Assembly: GCA_019421975.1 (NCBI GenBank)
Contig: JAHZEE010000043.1
Coordinates: 1-10,494 of the forward strand
DNA from: Clostridiales bacterium
Lineage (GTDB): Bacteria > Bacillota > Clostridia > Oscillospirales > Oscillospiraceae
DNA length: 10,494 bases
Direction: 5' to 3'
Shown here piece by piece: positions 4,678-10,494 of this stretch. The translations under genes were made by a program, and so were the position numbers. Each line of letters starts with the position of its first letter. Position 1 is the stretch's first letter. The notes under the pieces are model-generated. The model did no database searches and was not told where the DNA came from. It was given only the letters and a program-made list of their open reading frames with translations.

Positions 4678-7600
4678 TCACTTAAGCTGTACAATTTTAT
4701 TTATTACATGCCCTGGATTAGCTGATGTAGAATGTTCTGCCCTTTGAGCAATTATCTGTAATTCCTTAAATCCTTGATTTTTTGCTTGCTCCTTTACAAT
4801 ATTTAGCCAGGTTTTAAATGTACTAACGCCGATTTGATTTGGAATATCCCCTTCATTTGAATAAATTGCCAAATCCTTTAAAATTAATCGGTCTCCCTCC
4901 ACTTCCACCTCTGCCAATGCATCTATTCTATGTCCATAAGCATCTATAGAATCCTCATACAAATCGCCAGTTCTGAATTTAGCTTTAGAAGCCCCCTCAG
5001 TCGTCGCTCTGTCGCTCCGATGATATACTTCGGAAGCAGCGCGGTGCACACTCTCTGATGGCTCTTTCCCGATTTTACTGGCCGACGCGTATTGACTGCC
5101 GGCCCACTCCAGGCCGCTCTCGCTCTGGGGGTCTACCAGCACCTGCTCCGGCGGTAATCCCGATGTGCTGTTTTCCCTTTCATTATACGCCGCTGCCAAA
5201 CGCCTGTCCATCCCGTTTTTTCCGGTTTTTCCCTGCGCCATATCCCCATCCGCAAACGCACTGCCGGCCCATACCAGCCCGCTTTCACTCCGCGGATCCA
5301 CCACTGCCGCTTCCGTCCGCCCCTGGCTCCCCTTGAGGGGAGCTGTCAGCGACAGCTGACTGAGAGGTGGCTGCCCTGCCTGCTTTTGCAGCGCCGCCGG
5401 ATCCCTTTCTCCCTCTGCCCGTGCTTTCTGCGAGAAACGCTGCCCGCTTTTCCCCGCCTTTGCACGCTCAAAGGCCAGCTCCATTTCTGTTTTCCCTTGA
5501 CTTTTTTCATTGGAACTGTATATAATAGGATCAAAAGAAGATTTCTCGGTCCCACTTAGAGCGCCGGTATTTCCGGAAGAGCCAATACGGGAGGGAAGTC
5601 TTCTTTTTTGTATGTTGCCAATACTATATACTGTTTCCTGATTTTCATTGACTGCAGCAGAAAATGCAATTCTATAATACGGCGAATTTTCCCCTTTGTC
5701 CCGGAAGAACGCCTCATAATAGTTGAAGCCGTCCTCGCCAATGTCGTTTTTATGGGCTGCATTTCTGTCCTCAGCGTGATGCAAAAATTCGCCCACCTGA
5801 ATCAGCTCGTCGATGTGGGACGCCGCCCTTGCCTTCAGCGCAAATTCCCCGTCTGACAGCATCTGCCGCGCCTTTTTGGCAATCTGGCTCCTGTGCCGGT
5901 CCGACAGCTTATAGGCGGACCGTTCTGTCAGGGCAAGGACATGCCCGTCTGTGGTCGGAAACAGGATATCCTCTCCCTGCCGGATCTGGTTGTTGATAAA
6001 TTTCTCCAGCTGTCTTTCCCACTGCTTCGGGTCGTCTCCAGAGAGCACCTCCCGCTCTGCCTGCACATACCGCAGTCCATCTTCCGTGCTCACAATCGAA
6101 TACCGCGCCGCGCCTTCCGTCCGGGAGGCGCTTTCTGTCTGCACACTCTGCGCGGTTTTGACTCTGTCGAGTGCGTTCTCCAAAAGGAAGGCCATCTGCT
6201 CCGCTTTTCCCTCCAGTTCGGAGAACTCCTGCTGCTGCGCCGCTGTCAGCCGCCCCTCTCTGCGTCCCCGGATGGCGTCTAGCAGATCCCGAATTGCGTC
6301 CAAAATCCGCTGCCAGACGCTGCGGTGCGCCTGCACAAATCGGTCCAATGCGCCGGCGTCGTAGAGCATCCGCCCAAACGCATCTGCCACCAGCTCCTCC
6401 TGCAGATAGGCGCGGTCCATCGTGCCGTACTGCGCCTGCCTGACACGCAGAGCGCCCTCGTACTGCGCCCCGCTCAGCTGCTCTGTCACAAACCCAGCCA
6501 TTTGGCGGTAGCCGGCCGGATCCTCCGCCCGCAGCCGGTGGATGATCTCATGTACAAACACAACCTGCACCGGGTCCTCCGCGTCCCTGGCCAGCTCGAT
6601 GGTTCCCGCGGCATCGTCGTATTTTCCGTTTGCGGTACCGGTCACATTGCCCGCTGCATCCCGGACTTCGATCCTGTCCACCACGCGGACCGACACGCCC
6701 AGCATCTTTGCCAGTGTATCGACCATCCGCTCTGTTTTGGCGTCGTATCGCTGCGCCCGGTACGGCGCGTCCTGCACCAGCCCCGGCCGATCCACATGGA
6801 TCAGTTCGCTCCCCGCCCAGACGAGGCCGCTCTCACTTCGAGGATCCGCCACTGCCGGCACCTGTGCGGAAAACCGCTCCTTGACTTCCCCGCCTGTTTG
6901 GATTACACTGTCTTCAAAGCCCAACGCGGTGCTTCTGTCGGTTCCCGGTGACGGGTTCTTGGCTATCGCCGCGCTGGACTTTTTACTCTTTTCCTGAATG
7001 GAAGTGGGGCGTAAGTAAAGCACATCGTACAGCAGCAGTTTTCCATTCGGACGCAAAGCGACGACAACCTGTGCATTATAGTCATTATTGCCAATACGCA
7101 GTTGTACCTCACCGCGCGCGAACTCGTGAATGTTATCCTTTCTGTCATGCAGCAATGCCTCATTCACAAAATTGCGGGAGGCTTTTAGGATCTCATCTGC
7201 ATGGTTGGTCGCCCGCAATTTGTCCGCATAGAGTTCCGGCTCTGTCCTCATAAGATGCCTTGTGTATCTGGAATAGGTCATCTCTTTCAGGCTTTTTGTG
7301 TTGATCTCAATGACATTTCTCCCCACCGTCACACCGTCCGGAAACTTCCGCCGCAGGTTGTCCTTGACCGTTCTGACCCACTGGTCTCTCGGCACGCCGT
7401 CCAGAATGTCGGTATCGACAAGTACATAGGGCCGGTTGTCCTGGTCGTACTTGATGGAGAACCTTCCATCGTCAGCCATCTTCCGCTCGCTGCCCGCCCA
7501 GACGAGGCCGCTCTCACTTCGAGGATCCGCCACTGCCATCGCCTGTGCGGAAAACCGCTCCTTGACTTCCCCGCCTTGCCCAGTTATACTGGTATTGGAA

Positions 7601-10494
7601 ACACCACGCCCTGTGGCGGTCTTATTGGCCGCCGATCTGGCCTCCCTCGCGGTGAGGTCACTCTGGGCGGTGGTGTTTTCTTTTATATTCACGATGTCAT
7701 AAAGATACTTTTTTCCATCAGAGGCGTTTCGTATAAGCAGCTCCACATCATAGGCCCGCACCAGCCGCACAGTACCGTCGGCGGACTTTACGGGGAAGGC
7801 AAAGGTGCTGTCATAACGATACATGCCGTATTTGGCATTCTTGTTGTGGGTATGCCTGGTCTGCTCCCACCGGCGGTTTGTTGCCGTCTCAATCAGCTCG
7901 CCCAAGCTATCTGCCGCCTTTCGCTTGGCGCGGAAACCTGCCCGGTCTGTGTTTCGTAGGTAAGAGGTGTACTTAGACTGGGTATATTCTCCTGGGAGGT
8001 CAGGACCGATGTAGACCCTCTGTCCACTCTCGAGGATGGTGTAGGCCTCGCCGATGTGCTGGGCAATAAAATCCGCCACGGCTTTATGGTTGTTCAGCTC
8101 TCTGTTGGTGAGCGAACTCTTTTCGATCCAGACAATCGGCTTCCCATTCACTGTTTTCAGTGAAAACCGCTCCTTGACATCCTCGCCTGTTTGGATTACA
8201 CTTCTTTCGAAAGCAGGAGTAGACTGTCTGCTGCCTGTCCCATGTTGGGGCTTGGTAGTATAGTCTGCGCCTGCTTTCTTCTCTTGAATTTTTGTGCCTG
8301 TTAAATTAATAATGTCATAAAGAAGCAGGTTTCCAGCGCCCCGGTTTCCAACAATCACCTGTGCGCGGTAATCATTTTCACCAATGCGTATTAAAACCTC
8401 GCCTCTGGCAAAGTCAACCACTGCATCCTTACGGGGATGCAGCAGCGCTTCATTCACCCAATTCTGCGAGGCTCTCAAAATCTCATCTGCATTGTTGGTG
8501 GCACGCAGTTTATCGGAAAATGCCTGTCTATCTGTCCGCATTAGCTGCTGCATATATCTGGAGAATGTCATCTCGCGTCTGCTCTGGTTATCAATCTTTA
8601 TGACATTTCTCCCCACCGTCACACCGTCCGGAAACTTCCGCCGCAGGTTGTCCTTGACCGTTCTGACCCACTGGTCTCTCGGCACGCCGTCCAGAATGTC
8701 GGTATCGACAAGTACATAGGGCCGGTTGTCCTGGTCGTACTTGATGGAGAACCTTCCATCGTCAGCCATCTTCCGCTCGCTGCCCGCCCAAACGAGGCCG
8801 CTGTCGCTGTTGGTGCGCACCACACGCGGCCGGAACGCCTCCACCACAGAGGAAAATGGCACGCCATTGAGATTGACATTTTTCCCGCTGTAGGATATAC
8901 TGCCCATATAACCAGAGCGGAGAAGCCTTTCAGACCCAGTATGTGCAAGTCTGTCAGACGACGAACTGCTCTGGTTTTCTTTTGCCTCAAAGCTGCGCAG
9001 CAACGGAATGGTCCTTTTTTCATCCGCGTATAAAACCTCACTGTTCCACACATAGTTGGCCGCGTTGTTTCGGGTGTAGGCGCTGTTCACCTTCTGCATA
9101 TCGTCAATCGTCAGACCACCCTCTACAGGCCGCAGATCCAAAACGGCCATGACTGGCTGCCCATTTTCCGCCCGTAAGGTTCCAAACAGGACTAAGCGGG
9201 TGTTTCGCCTGCCGCCCCGTCCCGCGTTCCGGCTTTTCAGGACCAGCACCGGGTCTTCCAAAACTTCCGGGATGCGCTGTATCTCCCGAATTGTTATTTC
9301 CGGGTGCTGCTGTAAGATCAGACTGATCTTGTCGCCATTGATATAGAGATCGCTCTCAATGGCCCCCAGCCCCTGCAGAACAGGCCCGGTGCTTCCCAGC
9401 ACAAAGCGCTCGCCCTCCGGCTGCCCTTCCTCGTACCATTCCTGAATTTCAGCACGAAAGCTCTGACGGATGGAATACCTCACATCGTCGCCGGCTTGGT
9501 CGGCGTTTTCGCTCTGTCCGCCGGTCTGCGCTGCCTCCCCTTGAGGGGAGGTGGCACGGCGCAGCCGTGTCGGAGAGGTGTCGCTCCCCGCCCAAACAAG
9601 GCCGCTCTCACTTCGCGGGTCTGCCGCTTCCTCTGCCGGCGCCTTCAGCGCAAACTTGACCTGTCCTGTATAGTACCCACCCGGATTTCGGCTCTGGCCT
9701 AAATGCTGCAGCACATCGTCTGAGAGAATGCTTTGATGTGTGGCATTGACAACTCCCAAAAAATCCTCTATACTGATTGTGCCAGCCGTGGAAGGGTAAA
9801 CTCCCTGGGACCTTGTGTCCGCCGGGCTGGCTTTTTTCTGTCTTCCGCTCGCTGCATGCAGCACATCATAGGCCTCAAGATCGGTCACATTTCCGCTTCT
9901 CTGCTCTACTGTAATGATCGCTACAAACTCCCGCCCCCGGCTGTCTGTTGCATAGGCCGCCATGGCATAGGTGCCGCTTACGCCCTCCGCTTTGTTGTGC
10001 AGGGCGTTGACAGGCACTGCGTTTTGGACCACATCCCCAATGACAGCGCCCAGGCGGGCGTTGGTCAGCAGACGATTGGGGGGGCCATTTAATCCATGCC
10101 GGATGCCGGTTCTGTCAATTCGGAGCTGCTTTCCTGTGTATGTATTCCGGACAAATACCTTTCCGTCCCGCACTGTACCGACAGCGCGGGCATTTTTCAT
10201 GCCCGCATCCACCACCGCTCCTGTGTCCACCTTTCCGGCGGCGTCTCTTACAGCCGTGACCTCCGGCAGCCCCGTAACCCGCATATCAGGCAGCGCCGTC
10301 AAAAAGTCATACCTGTAAACGCCGCTGTCAGATGACAGGGATTTTCCCGCATACGCCTTTGGGGCGTCTTCGCGCACGGTTTGGTCGGCGTTTTCTCCGC
10401 CCTGCCGCGCCGCCGCGTCATAGCCCGTCTGGCGCGCTCCAAACCTCGCCGTATTGACGGTGCCGCCCATCACAGCGCCGGAGAGCGCGCCGCC
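4678..10494 (-). CDS. Giant modular MuF-type polyvalent/polymorphic toxin protein, 5' end beyond the window
   Basis: The frame is open to the right edge (…GGALSGAVMGG), so the start is missing; residues are counted from codon 10471-10473. Visible order: glycine-rich start; LPD3-like module 104-275; MuF C-terminal-like module 332-550 (LQQHPEITIREI, IPEVLEDPVLVLKS, LFGTL, YMGSISYSGKNV); LPD3-like modules 566-733, 767-935 and 996-1163 (GEVQLRIGNNDYNAQVVV then LLLYDVLYL); a zincin domain 1223-1440 with HEIIH at 1308-1312 and a likely third ligand in EELVADAFG; module 1456-1630 (ARYSI start, YRIAF…VYSIGNIQKR end); and a C-terminal candidate toxin 1811-1931. Linkers DPRSESGLVWAGS and [RK][FY]S starts separate the modules. 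Such proteins are carried by phages and conjugative elements and are thought to be delivered with virions or DNA; that role is inferred here. The tip is AT-rich and of no family I recognise. An acidic immunity candidate follows. Confidence 0.85.
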   Translation of the reverse strand, partial: GGALSGAVMGGTVNTARFGARQTGYDAAARQGGENADQTVREDAPKAYAGKSLSSDSGVYRYDFLTALPDMRVTGLPEVTAVRDAAGKVDTGAVVDAGMKNARAVGTVRDGKVFVRNTYTGKQLRIDRTGIRHGLNGPPNRLLTNARLGAVIGDVVQNAVPVNALHNKAEGVSGTYAMAAYATDSRGREFVAIITVEQRSGNVTDLEAYDVLHAASGRQKKASPADTRSQGVYPSTAGTISIEDFLGVVNATHQSILSDDVLQHLGQSRNPGGYYTGQVKFALKAPAEEAADPRSESGLVWAGSDTSPTRLRRATSPQGEAAQTGGQSENADQAGDDVRYSIRQSFRAEIQEWYEEGQPEGERFVLGSTGPVLQGLGAIESDLYINGDKISLILQQHPEITIREIQRIPEVLEDPVLVLKSRNAGRGGRRNTRLVLFGTLRAENGQPVMAVLDLRPVEGGLTIDDMQKVNSAYTRNNAANYVWNSEVLYADEKRTIPLLRSFEAKENQSSSSSDRLAHTGSERLLRSGYMGSISYSGKNVNLNGVPFSSVVEAFRPRVVRTNSDSGLVWAGSERKMADDGRFSIKYDQDNRPYVLVDTDILDGVPRDQWVRTVKDNLRRKFPDGVTVGRNVIKIDNQSRREMTFSRYMQQLMRTDRQAFSDKLRATNNADEILRASQNWVNEALLHPRKDAVVDFARGEVLIRIGENDYRAQVIVGNRGAGNLLLYDIINLTGTKIQEKKAGADYTTKPQHGTGSRQSTPAFERSVIQTGEDVKERFSLKTVNGKPIVWIEKSSLTNRELNNHKAVADFIAQHIGEAYTILESGQRVYIGPDLPGEYTQSKYTSYLRNTDRAGFRAKRKAADSLGELIETATNRRWEQTRHTHNKNAKYGMYRYDSTFAFPVKSADGTVRLVRAYDVELLIRNASDGKKYLYDIVNIKENTTAQSDLTAREARSAANKTATGRGVSNTSITGQGGEVKERFSAQAMAVADPRSESGLVWAGSERKMADDGRFSIKYDQDNRPYVLVDTDILDGVPRDQWVRTVKDNLRRKFPDGVTVGRNVIEINTKSLKEMTYSRYTRHLMRTEPELYADKLRATNHADEILKASRNFVNEALLHDRKDNIHEFARGEVQLRIGNNDYNAQVVVALRPNGKLLLYDVLYLRPTSIQEKSKKSSAAIAKNPSPGTDRSTALGFEDSVIQTGGEVKERFSAQVPAVADPRSESGLVWAGSELIHVDRPGLVQDAPYRAQRYDAKTERMVDTLAKMLGVSVRVVDRIEVRDAAGNVTGTANGKYDDAAGTIELARDAEDPVQVVFVHEIIHRLRAEDPAGYRQMAGFVTEQLSGAQYEGALRVRQAQYGTMDRAYLQEELVADAFGRMLYDAGALDRFVQAHRSVWQRILDAIRDLLDAIRGRREGRLTAAQQQEFSELEGKAEQMAFLLENALDRVKTAQSVQTESASRTEGAARYSIVSTEDGLRYVQAEREVLSGDDPKQWERQLEKFINNQIRQGEDILFPTTDGHVLALTERSAYKLSDRHRSQIAKKARQMLSDGEFALKARAASHIDELIQVGEFLHHAEDRNAAHKNDIGEDGFNYYEAFFRDKGENSPYYRIAFSAAVNENQETVYSIGNIQKRRLPSRIGSSGNTGALSGTEKSSFDPIIYSSNEKSQGKTEMELAFERAKAGKSGQRFSQKARAEGERDPAALQKQAGQPPLSQLSLTAPLKGSQGRTEAAVVDPRSESGLVWAGSAFADGDMAQGKTGKNGMDRRLAAAYNERENSTSGLPPEQVLVDPQSESGLEWAGSQYASASKIGKEPSESVHRAASEVYHRSDRATTEGASKAKFRTGDLYEDSIDAYGHRIDALAEVEVEGDRLILKDLAIYSNEGDIPNQIGVSTFKTWLNIVKEQAKNQGFKELQIIAQRAEHSTSANPGHVINKIVQLK
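5086..5404 (-). repeat. 319-bp direct repeat, copy inside the large toxin gene
   Basis: Partner of 3741-4059. It encodes roughly residues 1691-1796 of the large protein. Recombination between the two copies would remove 1345 bp, including the present toxin tip, its immunity gene and the terminator, and would place the Ntox50 cassette on the end of the large protein. Confidence 0.95.
5326..5369 (+). repeat. Palindromic repeat element inside the large gene, second in-frame copy
   Basis: Same sequence as 3981-4024, with two consecutive hairpins and a GAGAGGTG tail. It is translated in frame as LSQLSLTAPLKGS (residues 1704-1716) eight to nine residues before a DPRSESGLVWAGS linker. It is an apparent insertion of a mobile palindrome into coding DNA. 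Confidence 0.82.
6813..6895 (-). repeat. 83-bp module-border repeat, copy A
   Basis: Matches 7494-7576 with three mismatches by eye. It encodes the border cassette KERFSAQ…AVADPRSESGLVWAGS that separates the LPD3-like module from the zincin domain. Confidence 0.85.
7310..7500 (-). repeat. 191-bp exact repeat, copy A
   Basis: Identical by eye to 8600-8790 (offset 1290 bp). It encodes the WAGS end of a linker and the first part of an LPD3-like module (ERKMADDGRFSIKYD … VTVGRNVI). Beyond it the two modules are only moderately similar, so the identity is recent. Confidence 0.93.
7494..7576 (-). repeat. 83-bp module-border repeat, copy B
   Basis: Partner of 6813-6895. It overlaps the end of the 191-bp repeat at the WAGS codons. 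A third, diverged version of the KERFS part is at about 8161-8206. Confidence 0.85.
8600..8790 (-). repeat. 191-bp exact repeat, copy B
   Basis: Partner of 7310-7500. Here the linker upstream of WAGS is degenerate (NSDSGLVWAGS, residues 555-565), and the DNA match ends a few bases into it. Confidence 0.93.
9534..9580 (+). repeat. Palindromic repeat element inside the large gene, first in-frame copy
   Basis: CCTCCCCT-TG-AGGGGAGG (9534-9551), CACGGC-GCA-GCCGTG (9555-9569) and the tail GGAGAGGTG. It is read in frame on the minus strand as TSPTRLRRATSPQGEA, directly after a DPRSESGLVWAGS linker (residues 285-297). It shares its architecture with 2908-2955, where the second stem differs at paired positions. 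Confidence 0.82.

Overview
The window looks like chromosomal DNA of a GC-rich gut Clostridium relative, probably Oscillospiraceae-like. The grounds are strong AGGAGG-type ribosome sites, sigma-A-like promoters, a clostridial ferredoxin, and the small palindromic repeats seen in such genomes. The species cannot be named from the sequence. It splits into an ordinary metabolic part (1 to about 2855) and an accessory toxin part (about 2856 to the right edge).

Metabolic part. On the minus strand a TIGR04255-family gene (784-1578) lies 27 bp upstream of a short-chain dehydrogenase/reductase gene that runs off the left edge. Divergent from them, on the plus strand, are a fumarylacetoacetate hydrolase (FAH)-family gene (1698-2537) and a 62-residue ferredoxin gene (2623-2811), closed by a perfect 17-bp hairpin terminator. 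Two promoters sit back to back in the shared 119-bp spacer.

Accessory part. Everything right of about 3023 reads on the minus strand. A very large open frame (4678 to beyond the right edge, at least 1938 codons) encodes a modular polyvalent/polymorphic-toxin protein of the phage or conjugative-element MuF type. In order it has a glycine-rich start, an LPD3-like module, a MuF C-terminal-like module, three further LPD3-like modules, an HExxH zincin domain, another module ending in an LPD3-like strand pattern, and an AT-rich C-terminal candidate toxin. A small acidic gene overlaps its stop region through its ribosome site and is probably the immunity gene; a terminator follows.

Downstream lies a displaced cassette: a 319-bp near-identical copy of the region just before the main gene's toxin, joined to a different toxin domain (polymorphic toxin type 50, Ntox50) and followed by its own acidic immunity candidate. 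The cassette has no convincing start, and a run of nine A puts its Ntox50 part out of frame. It therefore looks like a silent alternative toxin tip that recombination could join to the main gene.

A 13-residue linker, DPRSESGLVWAGS, recurs at module borders six times in the main protein and twice in the cassette. Palindromic elements resembling Rickettsia palindromic elements are inserted in frame next to this linker. Exact DNA repeats within otherwise diverged modules indicate recent recombination. Together these features suggest a module-shuffling toxin locus.
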